From: Melastoma dodecandrum
Lineage: Eukaryota; Streptophyta; Magnoliopsida; Myrtales; Melastomataceae
NCBI GenBank assembly: GCA_029817715.1
Contig: JARUPY010000117.1
Span: forward strand, 146,812-210,811
DNA length: 64,000 nt
Direction: 5' to 3'
Position 1 is the stretch's first letter. Each line of letters opens with the position of its first letter. The position numbers and the translations under genes were made by a program. Below are positions 1 to 11,500 of the stretch, one piece after another. A model generated the notes under the pieces. It ran no database searches, was not told where the DNA came from, and worked only from the letters and a program-made list of their open reading frames with translations.

Positions 1-119
1 CGACTGAAAGACGACCAGGTATGTTGGCAAACCCTTGTTAGCTGGACTGTTTGCTGTCGTGATTAGGTAAGTTATTAAGTAGGTAATTGTGGTGTTGTTT
101 GGCTGAACTAACAGATACA

Positions 120-2974
120 ATGAAGCGGCTGAATTTGAATATGCATATTGGCGGTACGATGTGTTTATCTGGGTTGTGCTCATATACAGGAGGCACGGTA
201 GTTAAGTTTGGTGGGGTGGATGCTGATCTTTTAGGTTATTTCACCTTGGTAGCTTTGGCCAAAGATTCTGGGATAAGTAGGGTGTTGAAAATGTGGTATG
301 GGCATCCCGGTCATAGCTTGTCATTGGTTAGGGAAATTGTAGGAGACAAGGAGGTTATGCAAATGATAGAAGAATGTCAGGAAGGTAGAACAGTGGATAT
401 TTACTGTGATGGAGAAGGTGATGGTGTGGCTGATGACTTAGAAGTAGAAGAAGTCCCTCATGAAGAGACTGATGAGTTAGATTTAGAAGAAGATCCCCAT
501 GAGGAGACTGAGGAGACTGAGGACTTACAATTAGATGATGAGCCTATTGATGAGACTGAGAGGGTTGAGAGCGATAAGGAGGACGAGTTGAATGTTCCTC
601 AGCCTAACCCAGCTAATATTGACAATGACATGCCTGTTCTCGATGTTGAGTCTGAGTACGAAAAGTCAGATGCCGAAATAGGGGATGATTCTTGTTGTGT
701 GACCATAGGGGATAGACGGAAGCAACAGTTGTATGAATACACTGAATATAACCCTCACTGTGATCACAAATTGATTGAGTGGAAGGCTGGTATGTGCTTT
801 GAAAATCCTTTGCAAATGCATGATGCTGTCCAACGGTATGCTCTTGCAAATGGGTATAATTTGCGTTGGAAACGAAGTAATGAGACTAGACAGGAGGCTA
901 TTTGTGTGACTGGTTGTCCGTGGAGATGTTTTGGGTCTTGGCTGAAGAAGGAAAACGTATTTGTTGTTAGGTACGTATTGAATGAGCATAAATGTAGTCG
1001 GAGTATGAGTAATCGGCAAGCGACAACTAGATGGTTAGCCAATCAATTTGTTGCAGGGGAAATTCGCCGGGCTGGTGCGACAGCCCGCGAGGTTCAGCAG
1101 GAAGTAATGGGCAAGCATCATTTAGAAGTGCCATTAATGAAAGTTTATAAGGCGAGTTGGTTAGCTGATAAGTTGATTAATGGCACCATAGATGATCATT
1201 TCAAGGATTTGAGGCCATATCTTGATGCACTGCGGTTGAAATATCCGACTTCTACATTTAAGCTGAGTTGTGACTTGACTCTCTCAACAGGGACTTATAC
1301 AACTTTCAAGAGATTCTTTGTTTGTTTTGATGCTCTGAAATCTGGTTTTCTAGAAGGATGTAGACCTTTCATAGGGTTTGATGGGACTTTTATTAAACAT
1401 AAGTGTGGAGGGATTCTTTTAAGTGCCGTTGGTCGCGATGGCAATGAAGGAATGTTTCCCTTAGCTTGGGCTGTTGTAGAAGGGGAAAACACAGACTCTT
1501 GGACTTGGTTTTTGGAGTTGCTTTTCCAAATTCTTGATGTTGGCAGTGGAGGAGGCTGGACATTCATATCAGACCAACAGAAGGTCTGTCGTTAATTCCT
1601 GTTGTCAATCAGTTCTTTGTTTTATTGTTGTTAATCTCAATTGTTTTATTACAGGGGTTGCTCAATGCGGTTGCGAATCTGGCACCAGCCGCCGAGCACA
1701 GGAATTGTGCAAGGCATATATACCAAAACTGGAAAGTGAAGCATCGTGGGTTATTCCTGAAGAGCTGCTTTTATAAGACAGTGAAGAGTACTAACGAGAC
1801 TGACTATGCCATTGCTTTGAAAGAGATGAGAGAGGGCCGTGATGGAATCCCTGGTTCAATAGAGGCAGCTGATGATTTCCTTAAGCAAGGGCCGCAACAT
1901 TTCTGCCAGGCATTTTTCAGCACATCAAGTAAGTGTGGCACTATTACAAACAATATGTGTGAGACATTCAATTCATATATTGTTGCTGCACGGCGAATGC
2001 CTCTTATTGATATGCTTGAGAGAATTCGTCGGCTCTTGATGGTGCGACAATGTGACAAGAGGAAGATTGCTGAAAGAAGCCACGATTGCTTGTGCCCAAA
2101 CATAAGGAAGGAGATTGAATTACTCAAGGAAAGTGCTGGAAGGTATGTCGTGAGACCCTCATTAGCAGAGAAGTTTGAGGTGTCTGTGGCTAATAATGAG
2201 AAGGATAGGTATTTGGTAGATTTCACTACCCGTTCTTGTAGCTGTCGTTTCTGGGACTTGAATCCTCTGCCTTGCTCCCATGCAATAGCTTGCATCAATT
2301 TCATGAAAAGGCCAGTAGAAGATTATGTGCATCCTAGTGTGAAAATTGTGTCATATAAGAAAGCATATGGTCATGTGTTAGAGCCTTTAGATGGAGTTAA
2401 ATTCTGGCCGCGTGAAAATTTAGAAGTTATAAGGCCACCGCCTTATAAAAAGCTCCCTGGCCGACCAAAGAAGCACAAAAGGAGAGTTTCTAAGGAGGAG
2501 GAACCAAAGGATTCATCACAGCCCACTGGAGTCTCAAAGCTGTCCAAAAGAGGAGTAGGTATGAAGTGTTCTGCTTGTGGTGTTTTCGGACACAATAAAA
2601 GAACATGCAAGGGAGAAGGCTCTTCGCAGCAGGCTTCAACTCCAGTTCAGCCAATGGATGAACAAACATCTGAAGGCTCAGGTACCGTCCTAGGATTACC
2701 TATTACCAATGAACACAACAAAAAAAGTCAGTTAACTCTTCTTTGTTTCATTACAGGCAGGAGGATTATGCGCATGACTTGTCAAAACTGTGGAGGACAT
2801 GGGCATAACAAGAGAACGTGCAAAGTTAATCCTGCACAACAAACAACAATGGCAGAAGATACAAGCGCTAATCGGAGCCAGGAATCCATTGTGTCTCCAC
2901 AATCAAGACAGAAAGCTGTTGTGCGGAATGCAATGAGGAAGAGCAGGGGAAATCAGAGGGGCAGGGATACTTGA
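120..2974 (+). CDS. Mutator-like (MULE) transposase, two or three exons
   Basis: Cut-and-paste transposase of the plant MuDR/MULE family, acting in the nucleus on terminal inverted repeats. Exon 1 is 120-1583 and exon 2 is 1655-2974; the 71-bp intron (GT at 1584, AG at 1653-1654) joins the frames after the motif ISDQQK, giving about 927 residues. Order of domains: N-terminal PB1-like module (1-100), a very acidic linker with repeated EETDE/EDPHEET (100-215), the MuDR DNA-binding domain (220-300, CPWRC and HKCS motifs), the MULE catalytic domain with FIGFDGT near residue 419 and the second Asp in ISDQQK near 485, a SWIM zinc finger (CSCRF...PCSHA, near 682) and two CCHC-like knuckles (CSACGVFGHNKRTC and CQNCGGHGHNKRTC). 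A 75-nt stretch (2682-2756) between the knuckles has GT/AG ends and is in frame, so it may be an optional intron. I chose ATG 120 because the frame further upstream (from 87) opens only with TTG. No stop or frameshift is seen. It could be an active element or a domesticated gene. Confidence 0.9.
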
Positions 2975-3429
2975 AACTTGTTCTGGTTGTAACTGGTTGT
3001 TGTAAACTTTCCCAGTGTACTTTTCAAACTTTTTTTTGTAAGCTTTGTAAGCTTTTGAAACTCTTATCAATGTGATGGAACTTCTGGTTGGTTCAATTCT
3101 GCTGCAATGCTAGTGCAATTGTGGTGTAGTCTGGTGCAAATGTGTTAATCTGGGAACTTGTGTTAATATGGAAAAAATTGGTGTATTCTGGTGCAATCTG
3201 GGGAAAATGTACAAAATGTTACATTTGCTTAGCTAAATTGTGAAATCTGGACGTAAAATGCAAATCTGGAAAAATTGGTCAGCCAAATTACAGCCAAATG
3301 TGCAATTGCTCAGCTGCATTACAATAGCCAACTATATCCAAATATTGCTGGGAAGTACAACAGCCAACTAATGGAGGCTACATTCAATCGCAAATACAAC
3401 TGACAACAGCCAAGTACCATCCACCCACA
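2975..3429. other. Spacer between two convergent MULE genes
   Basis: This AT-rich stretch lies between the 3' ends of the transposase gene (+) and the GRF zinc-finger gene (-). It holds imperfectly repeated TGGTGCAAT/TCTGGTG-type words (3110-3260) and should contain both 3' UTRs. I see no open frame or RNA gene in it. Confidence 0.5.
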
Positions 3430-3924
3430 TTACCTAATGAAAACAATGAAAACAACAAAAACTGCTAACCAAAGTACAACCAGTCGCAAAGTAAAGATTT
3501 GGGTCTTCATTTTCTCAGTCTTCTCTTTCAGTTTTTTGTACTTAACAATCTTTCCTTCCAACTTTGTTATAAGATCTTCTCTCATTTGACATTTCCCCTT
3601 CAAGAATTCGATATCCTTCTCCAGTGCTTTCTTCGACTCTATAAGTTGATTCATGATATCCTTCTGCCTACTTGGGAAGTCCTCGTCAAACCACTCAAAA
3701 AACCCACAATCATCTACCTGTCAATTACCAGACAAATCAACAACACAGTTTGGCAGGGAAAAAAATTCACCCACCGAAATACAGCTTACCTTCCAGCACG
3801 AACACCTGTAGAATCGCCGACTAGGATTGCTCTTACTCCAGGATGTATACAGGGTGACCCTCCTTCCATGGTTGCAAACTCGTCCACCCACACTTGAGCC
3901 CGAAACATCAGAGCCACTACTCAT
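3430..3924 (-). CDS. GRF-type zinc-finger, coiled-coil, C-terminal membrane-anchor protein (two exons)
   Basis: A small protein of about 140 residues that appears only when the gene is spliced. Exon 1 runs 3924-3790 (ATG at 3924, serine-rich start, then VCNHGRR...NPSRRFYRCSCWK). The intron is 3789-3718, with a GTAAGC donor and a CAG acceptor. Exon 2 runs 3717-3430 and begins DDCGFFEWFDEDFP. The two exons together complete the GRF zinc finger (Cys/His pair, NPxRRFYxC, CGFFxW). A charged heptad-like region follows (ALEKDIEFLKG...TKLEGKIVKYKKLKEK), then a hydrophobic tail of about 18 residues (LRLVVLWLAVFVVFIVF). GRF fingers are single-strand nucleic-acid-binding modules in several DNA-repair proteins; the role of the small plant membrane-anchored versions is not known to me. 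It is convergent with the transposase gene and lies inside the proposed right end of the element, so it may be an accessory gene carried by the MULE. An independent host gene is the alternative. Confidence 0.82.
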
Positions 3925-4099
3925 ACCTCCTGGTTGCAAACTCGTCCACCCGAAGCGGCCTCAAACCTTCGCCAGGTCGCCTCAATTCCTTCCTCCAAAA
4001 TCGCCTCACTTCCTTCCTCCGGTCCTCACTTCCTTCTTCTGTCTTCGCCCGCCCTTCCTTCTTCTGGTCCCAATTAGGGTTCCAAATCTGAGCCCTTCC

Positions 4100-4354
4100 T
4101 TCTTTAACTGATGAACATCAATTCCACGTTTGAAATAGATGAGAGATAAATTCCACGTATGAATTATGAGGCTTCACCACGAAGAATGTTACGAGGCTCC
4201 GTTATGTCCACGTCGGACGTTTGACTCACGTCGTCAAATATTTGTCATAAAAAAGGTAGAAACCATAGGTTGTGACATTTATGTATACTAAAAAAAGAAG
4301 TTGACAGAAAAGAAAGTTCGACTATAGTTATGGACATATACGTATATTTTGCCT
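4100..4354. repeat. Probable right terminal inverted repeat of the MULE
   Basis: Read inward from 4354 on the minus strand the end begins AGGCAAAATATACG, identical over 14 bases to the left end of the small element at 24546. After that both continue with a similar pattern (ATAAACTATG-like block, then TTTCTGTTTTGTCAA-like block). The inner edge near 4100 is approximate. The left partner would lie before base 1 of the window, so the pairing cannot be checked here. Long terminal repeats of 100 bp or more are usual for MULEs. Confidence 0.55.
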
Positions 4355-4424
4355 AAAATTAAGTCTGCTTTATCCAATAATTGGACTATATTTGATTGAT
4401 ACTGCATAGGATTGATCTGATTAA

Positions 4425-4655
4425 TTTGGGCCGGTAGAATTTAACTTAGGCCCGTGGTCCGAGGAAAACTCGAGCCCATCACTTAAGCCACTGCAAGTGC
4501 TCTGCACGTGCCGAGCGGGGGTTAAAACCCTAACCCTAACACACCGAGGCCCTCCCCATTCTTACAAGTCCGCCGTCACGGAGTCTCTACCCTGCGCCGC
4601 TACCTTCCCGCAGGAAGTCGCAAGGAGAAGAAGAGGGAGTTGAGGTTAGACGGCC
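4425..4655 (+). promoter_or_regulatory. RPS19 promoter and leader with telo-box and GGCCC motifs
   Basis: TTGGGCC lies near 4427 and AGGCCC near 4448. A perfect ACGTG core (GCACGTGC) lies at 4504-4511, and a telo-box run AAAACCCTAACCCTAAC at 4524-4540. The pairing of telo-box with site-II-type GGCCC motifs is characteristic of plant ribosomal-protein promoters. A pyrimidine-rich leader ends at the ATG at 4656. Confidence 0.75.
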
Positions 4656-6235
4656 ATGGCGACGACGACGGCAAGGACGGTGAAGGACGTCTCCCCTCTC
4701 GAGTTCGTCAAGGCTTACTCCGCTCACCTCAAGCGGTCCGGCAAGGTCCTCCTTTCGCGATTCTTCTTTTTGTCTCTTTCTCTTAATCCCTTTTTGTGCC
4801 TTTTAATATTTGATCAATGACGGATTCGTATGATTCTGTGGAAGTATGTCGTGCGGATTTCTCTGCACGGAAATCCTTGCGTGGTTTTCGTTTTGTATTA
4901 TTTGATGGTTTGTTGATTTGATCCAATTGTTCTTCTGGGCATGTTTGGCTTGACGTTTGTGCCGTAGACTTGTTCGTGGTCGGAATAAGCGATCAAATGA
5001 TATCCCATTGAGTAGATTAGATGATGGGGTCATACAAAACTTCTCCTTTGTTCCTGTAATTGACAGTTATTTTAGGTTTGCGTGCCCATCGCAAATACGT
5101 GGATGGGGCTTGAGTTTGACTCCTTGGCTTGCGAATGCTGTGCCTCTGAGATGAATGGAGCACCCTACAGGAATCTCACTGATAACCTTCTTGTTGTTCC
5201 GCTCTGATTGGTTATTTTCTCCTATATCTTTGCGGATACCAAGAGAAGGATGACATATATATTGCAATATGTTCTTGATCTTCAGTTGTTTCCTTTCTCT
5301 GACCTTTTTTTAATTTTCTGTCAGTAGTGTGTGTAATAGTTCTGAGAGGGTTGAGCAGTAACTCAGGCAACCTCTCTGGATCGGCCAAGTGGCAAGAGAG
5401 GTGTTTAACTGCTCGCAAAATGATTACTTTTGCTCTTCAGACTTGCTGAGTTTATATAACCCTGAAGCTGGTCTAGTAGGCCTAAGAACACTTAACATGT
5501 CTGAAACATGGCCCTCTTTTTCCCATGTTTTTCTTTTGTCTTCTTTATCAATTGGTTTCTTGAAACACAAATATTTCTGATTCTGGGGTCATATTTGATT
5601 GTTGGAGTTTTTTTTTAACCCAATCTTGTGCATCCTGAGTGTCTTTCTTTTCCACAGACCGATACATAATTGGAGGGTTATGTGGTAACGTTATGGTTCT
5701 TGTTTTTTCTTATTGCAGATTGAACTTCCTCCGTGGACCGATATCGTGAAGACTGCTACATTCAAGGAGCTTGCTCCTTATGACCCTGATTGGTATTATG
5801 TCCGAGCAGGTCCGTATGCAATTTCCATGACCTCTGCTAGGCATAACATTTTCATTCAGTTCATTTGAGATATTCCTTCCTTTGATTATATTGATGGCAT
5901 ATTTGCAGCTTCCATGGCCAGAAAAATCTACCTGAGGGGAGGACTTGGCGTCGGTGCCTTCCGAAGGATCTATGGTGGAAGCAAGAGGAACGGAAGCCGG
6001 CCCCCACATTTCTGCAAGAGCAGCGGCTCAGTAGCTCGCCACATTCTTCAGCAGCTGCAGAACATGAACATCATCGAGGTTGACCCAAGAGGGTAAGTAA
6101 TTATCTCGCTGGTTAGCACCCGCCAGTTATGGTTTTGGCCAACTAACTCCGACGATGATCAGGGGGAGGAGGATAACATCCAGCGGCCAGCGTGATCTCG
6201 ACCAAGTTGCTGGAAGGATTGTGGTTGCTCACTAG
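4656..6235 (+). CDS. RPS19: 40S ribosomal protein S19 (eS19)
   Basis: Structural component of the cytosolic small ribosomal subunit, needed for 18S rRNA 3'-end maturation in eukaryotes. Four coding exons: 4656-4745, 5719-5809, 5909-6092 and 6163-6235, all with GT/AG borders and consistent phases, giving 145 residues, close to the usual 143 in plants. Recognisable blocks, in order: [98 protein letters not shown], then [20 protein letters not shown], ending VVAH. The first intron is almost 1 kb and sits after residue 30. No disrupting change is seen, and the promoter motifs fit a housekeeping ribosomal-protein gene. The start is the first ATG after the leader and matches the family. Confidence 0.97.
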
Positions 6236-7373
6236 GAGGTCTTCCTCATTTTACTCTTCTACGAAGAAATGATTCTGGGCTTTCTTTTGTGATGGGAGGG
6301 AAGTTTTGTTCACAATCTGTCAACTGAAAAGTGCGTTTCCTCAGACATGTTTTTTGGTCTCTTTTTAGATGGGAATAGACTTATTATTACTATTTGATGG
6401 TTTATTAACTTTCCCTCTCTTGATGGGTCTCCCATCTCTGGCCAGTTCCATGGACCAGCCCATATTTTGGACGAGGGCTGGGTTCGGAGATGCCATAGGG
6501 AGTATCTAATATCTAATCCAAGTCACTAATCTGCAAGATTATTTCCAAAAAGTTAAGCAGCAAAACAAATGATCTTTCGTTTATACAGTAACAGAGAAAA
6601 GATTCGGTTTGGTTCTCGATCATCGTCCCTCTTTCCCTGCTGCTGCTGCTGCTTGATCCTGTGGTTCCTGCCGCCGCGTTACGCTACCGTTGGCCAGAAG
6701 ATGTGTTTCATAGTGTCGATCACCAGTCGCACGCGCCGCTGATCGTAGTTACCGGTGGAGGCTTTGTACGTGAGGTCGGTGGTGGAGATTTGCGTTTTTT
6801 TCTAAGGATTCCGAGGCGCACTTGCTTGTAGCGTGCGATTCTTAGTTGTGAGCAGTGTTCTGGAAAAGAATGATGGCTCTCATCTTCATGTAGAAAATTT
6901 TAATGTATTACTTTTCATCTATGTTCAGGAATAAGAAGTTGGATTCAAGTTTTTGTTAATCTGGTCTGGGAAAATCGAATCCTGTAGAGATTGTGGTTTT
7001 ATTGTAAATTGCAGTATCGAGAAGTGATCGTTGTCGTTGATCCCTGACCTTCAGTAATGACTCTCAGTAATCCTCGTTGGATTCTTAAGCGTTGATAAGT
7101 CTAACGGGAATCATTCATTTCCGGGAGTATTGGGAAGGGAACCTGTATTCAGAATCTCGACTTCCATTACATTGAGTTCTCTCATTGTACTTCATGAACA
7201 AAGTTCTTTATGCAAGAGAAGGGGCAAAGAGCATAATCGACCGCACCCTTGAGGATTTTCCTTGGCTACTTCGGTTTGTAGTGGATGGAGTTGAGATTGG
7301 GGTACCAGAGGTAAGAATTTCGAAAGTATGTATTTATCACTTGGCAGCGTCTCACGACGCATTATGGTATGAT
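6236..7373. other. RPS19 3' region and unassigned flank of the retrotransposon
   Basis: The first 200-300 bases are the probable 3' UTR of RPS19. On the minus strand 6801-6679 reads as a coding-like segment (QISTTDLTYKASTGNYDQRR, then a hydrophobic end, then stop) that I cannot assign. A short plus-strand frame at 7185-7373 (KVLYAREGAKSIIDRTLEDF) is also unrecognised and is interrupted by the retrotransposon insertion. No RNA gene is evident. Confidence 0.4.
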
Positions 7374-7379
7374 GCTGCC
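7374..7379. repeat. Target-site duplication, left copy (GCTGCC)
   Basis: The six bases GCTGCC directly precede the TG of the left LTR and recur at 20259-20264 directly after the CA of the right LTR. Six is one more than the five usual for Ty3 elements; the extra base may be chance. Confidence 0.85.
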
Positions 7380-8337
7380 TGTTCACGCACGAAACGGATC
7401 ACGTTGGAAATATTTGGCAATGGACTCACGGTAGTTATATTGTGGTCGCCAGTAAGAAGATGCACAATTTTATTGAAATCAAATGCAAGTCTTACAATCT
7501 TAATGAATAAAGGAAACAGGGCTTACAGCCATTAAAAAATGGAAAAAGAGCGCAAGTATTGATGACGATGTGGAAATCCGTGACGGTGAAGAACTTGTGA
7601 CAAAGGCCTTAGAAGCTCGCTCCGTCGGTGGTGGTCGCTGGCGGGAGGCTGTGACGAAGGCCCTACGAGCTCACTCCGTCGGTGGTGTCGCTGGAGGGGG
7701 TTGACGGCAAAGGCCCTACGAGCTCACTCTGCTGGCGGAGGGAGGTTGACCTACAAACCGGGTCGAGGTATCTAATTTCCTAAAGTTGACGAACAAACTT
7801 CAGTGTTTTGGCTGTGTGTGGTCGTACCCTTTGTCTTGAAATACTCCTTTGCTATTTATAGAGGATTTGTACGTGTTTAACACGTAACAGATAGATCGTA
7901 TTGCAGATCGTGATCCCTAACATCGTGGGAGTGTTTGAACAACCTCCTTGATCTTTGGGATCACGTTCCTGGATAATAGGATCAGTTACGATCCTTAACA
8001 AATGTGATAAATTTATTCCAACCCTGTCGACTTGACTGTACAGACTACGACCGACTTGGTCGACTTATCCAGAATTCCGTCGACTTGGCCCTACTAGTAG
8101 GCCTAGCTACTGTTGAGTCATCTTGGTTGACTTTGATCACCATACTCCTTCATTGTGAGTCGACCTAGTCGACCCCGTTCATAAGTCGACCTAGTCGACT
8201 TCGTCATGAGTCGACCTAGTCGACTTCGTCATGAATCGGCCTAGACGACTGTATCTTGGGCCGACTCGGAGTATGACTTGAGGGATTACTGGGTTTCTGT
8301 TCTAAACCCAGGCCCAGAATTAATTGCCATGTCAACA
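7380..8337 (-). repeat. 3' LTR (958 bp)
   Basis: It begins TGTTCACGCACG and ends GTCAACA as read on the plus strand, and matches 19276-20258 almost base for base. It lacks one 25-bp unit of the U3 repeat array. A TATA sequence (CTATAAATAG on the minus strand, 7861-7852) marks the LTR promoter. Confidence 0.95.
8157..8254. repeat. U3 tandem array of GTCGAC-CTA-GTCGAC units
   Basis: Imperfect 25-bp units each contain two GTCGAC hexamers around CTA, so every unit is almost its own reverse complement. The 3' LTR has one unit fewer than the 5' LTR (array at 20049-20175). Position in the U3 suggests an enhancer, which is inference. Confidence 0.8.
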
Positions 8338-8340
8338 TAA

Positions 8341-8352
8341 GCCCCCCTTTTA
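8341..8352 (-). other. Polypurine tract for plus-strand priming
   Basis: Read on the minus strand this is an uninterrupted purine run AAAAGGGGGGC-like stretch ending a few bases before the 3' LTR. Its location and composition fit the polypurine tract of an LTR retrotransposon. Confidence 0.8.
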
Positions 8353-8390
8353 TGCTGGGTTGGCTACGCCGACTCAGCAAAAATCATACC

Positions 8391-8399
8391 CTATATAAA
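8391..8399 (+). promoter_or_regulatory. TATA box of the antisense gene
   Basis: CTATATAAAG lies on the plus strand 54 bp beyond the 3' LTR edge and about 140 bp upstream of the ATG at 8535. A pyrimidine-rich leader follows. It faces opposite to the retrotransposon's own transcription. Confidence 0.65.
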
Positions 8400-8534
8400 G
8401 GAGAGTCATCGTCCTTTTCCCGCACTTTTCTTCCTTGCTCAACACTTCTTCATCTTCTCCAAGAAACTAGAAAACCCTCGCTTCCCGGAAAACTCTTCGT
8501 CTTCCTTCTTAACACTCTTCCGATCCTTAAAAAG

Positions 8535-11500
8535 ATGTCGACTTTCCAGGCTTTCGAGGTCCATAATCAGCGTGCGGGGCCAACCGGACCCATTCCGGTC
8601 ACAGAGGATCAGGGATCGGGCGTCACCCTCGGACCCATCCTGCCGGAGCGTCTCTTCCCGGGGACAGTGCCGCTCAACTATCTCGTCACCGAGAAGCCCA
8701 TCCCGATCTGCCATCCCAACTTCGTCGATCCCCTCAACTGGGAAGGTCAGGGATCCTTCCTGTGTTTTCCTTCTTCGTCTAAATCTGAGATGGTGGAATG
8801 GCTCGAGATGTGGGAGGAGCACTTCACAGAGAGGTTTAGGAGTCAGAAAATTCTGAGGTTCTTTAGGATGTCTGTGGCAGACAAGAACTGTGATCCTAGA
8901 GTCTGCTCGGCTATGCTGCCTTTCTGGAACTCCTCAGTCAATTGCTTCTATTTCCCGGAGGGTCCCATGTCTATTACCTTGGCAGATGTGAAGATTTTGG
9001 CCAGGTGCAAAGTCAATAGCCTCCCTGTTCGCCAATACTCCCTGGCAGGCGATATTAATCCGAAGGGCGCCCTTCAGTACATGGAGGTGGTAAGCAGGCA
9101 TTTGAAAATGGCCTCAGCAGGCAAAGAGCCAGATGAGAAGTTGTCGACCGAGTGCTTTGGCGCCCGGGAAGAGGTCGAGTTCCTCAGCACTTGGTTAAGC
9201 AAGTTTGTCTATTGCTTCCCAGGGAAGAAGGTCAGCCACACTTCTTATCCAGTGGCCAACTTTCTGAGGGAGACCAATGAAGAAATCTCTTGGGCCCCCT
9301 TCATTTTGGGTCTTCTTTACCATGATCTGGACAGAGCGACGACTCAGATCAAGCCGTTTCCAAAACATCCAGCAGGAGGATTGCTCTGGTTAGTTCACCT
9401 TTGGTCAGCTATGTGGATGCCAGGATTGACTGGGTTCAAGGGCCCTGCTTCGCCCCTCGAGTCGGCCTACTATGGGGAGACCATCTTGGAGCAGTGTTGC
9501 CAGCGGAAGGATCAATGGCTTATGACATCGGTCACTGGCCACATGAAGCACATCGTCGACTTCGGCAGGGCAGATCGACGCAACTGGGCACCCTTTCCAG
9601 GTGGCAAGACATTTGCTCAGGAAATTAAGCTCCAAGCTGCTCGTGGCTTCTGGAATGGGGTATTGACCCGCAGGGACCTACCAGTCATCTTCGACGGCTA
9701 CCTGACCTTTGAAGCCTATAACCCTCAGCTGTGTGCGAGGCAGTTTGGGTTCATCCAGGGCGTAGCGGTTCCACTTGCTGACCCTACCGGTGGCTTATGC
9801 GGGGATAGGATGAAGAGGATTTCGTGCAAGCCGATCTCCCCGAAGACCCTCGACTTGCTCAACAGCAAGGCGCAGCTCTCCCAGATAGAATTCCCATCTG
9901 GTACTTCTGCCTGTTTCGCCACGCAATTCTTCACTGTGCTGTGGTCGACTACTTGTGAAGAGCGGCGGGCTTTGATGCATTTCTTGGAGGTCTCCAAGGA
10001 ACCTGACTTTTACATGGGCGATGCACATATCAAAGCGAGAGGTAAAGGCTTAGCTTTACTTTAAGAGTATTGGGTTCTTAGTATTAATCGTGAGCTTTCT
10101 CCTTTTCAGGATCAATGATGCCTCAGGGCTCTGGAAAGCCTAAGGCTCCCCTTGCCCCCGCTCCTTCTAGAATCAAGGCGACTGGCAAGGGGAAAGCTAA
10201 GGTGGCGAGCTCCAGGGAAACAGCCGCAGGTGACCCTGCTAATGCTCGACCTAAGGCTGCTCCAAAGCGCAAGGCGACCGAGAAAGGAGATCTTGAGGAG
10301 ATGTCTCTATCCCAGAGGAGGAGATTGGTGAAGGTACCAGCTTCAGTGGCGACTCCTCTTCCTAAGTCGCCGACTACCGTAGCGGCGACTTCTTCTTCGA
10401 GGTCGCCAACAGCGGTGGCCCCAGTGAGCTCATCATCTGCTATTGTACCTGCGACCTTAGCGACGGTCGATGTCGCTCGAGGAGCGGCTACAGAGGTATG
10501 GCTCTACTGGTTCTAATTCATCCTGAGCTTCTGTATCTAACCCGCACTATATTGCCTAGGGCGAAGCGTCAACCGGAGGTGGTGACCAGCCTACTCGGGT
10601 TGCGTTCGAGACGGGTGCAACGGCTTCGACCGCCGAGGTGAGCTCGACTCCCTGCTAGGATATATTACCCTAGTTCATACATGAACTTTAGTTTTATTAC
10701 ACTCCACTCTAGGAAGAGCAGGCTCCTGAAGCCTTGCTACAAGAAGGGACCGCTATGGTTTCAATCGATCCTTCAACTCGGTCGACGCGGGAGGGGGCAC
10801 TACCTCAGCCGATGCGAGAGGAGGAAGAACAAGGCGTCCCTTCTTCTTCAGCCCCCACTCCTGCACCACCAATGGTATGTGTTCTTCTTTCACACAAAGT
10901 ATGGCGTTGTTATCACGATTCTAACCGTGACACTTCACAGGCTCGCCCGAAGAGAGTGAAGACGACTGCTGGTCGCAAGAAGGCTCCTACTCCCTCCACT
11001 TCTTCAGGCGAAAGTTCTGAGGATTTACTACCTTCAGAGGTAAGTACTTGATTGCATGGAGGTGTTGACTGTTTGGGACATTGTGTCTTAGCAACATTTC
11101 ATTTCTTATTCTGCAGGCTCCTGCTGCAGCGACCTCGACTGTCGACCCATGGGTGAAGCTTCATCAGGACATTGACGAATTCTGCCGACTTCTACTCATT
11201 GACCCCTTAAGCGTCGACGAGTTTGAGAAGATGCAGAAGCTGTTGAAGGAGATCGAGGCATCCCCTCGGGTGACGGACGAAATACTGGGGGCCTGCAAGA
11301 GCTTCAGGTCGACGTATTGGACTCGCTGGAAGGATTACTACGCCGACCTGATCGCCTACGACTTGACCGACTCGAAGATTCGGTCGATCAATGATGCTCG
11401 AGGGCAGGCCTCTAAAGCTGCACAGGACGCCCGCCAACATTTGGTCGATGTGCAAGAGAAGCTGACCGAGGCAGAGAGACAGATAGAGTTCTATACGAAC

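Noticed and set aside
87..119. Longer start of the transposase
   Set aside because: The frame upstream opens with TTG only; the first ATG is at 120.
8352..8534. Upstream in-frame ATG extending the antisense gene by 61 codons
   Set aside because: It overlaps the polypurine tract and precedes the TATA box at 8391, so it would not be in the transcript; ATG 8535 is preferred.
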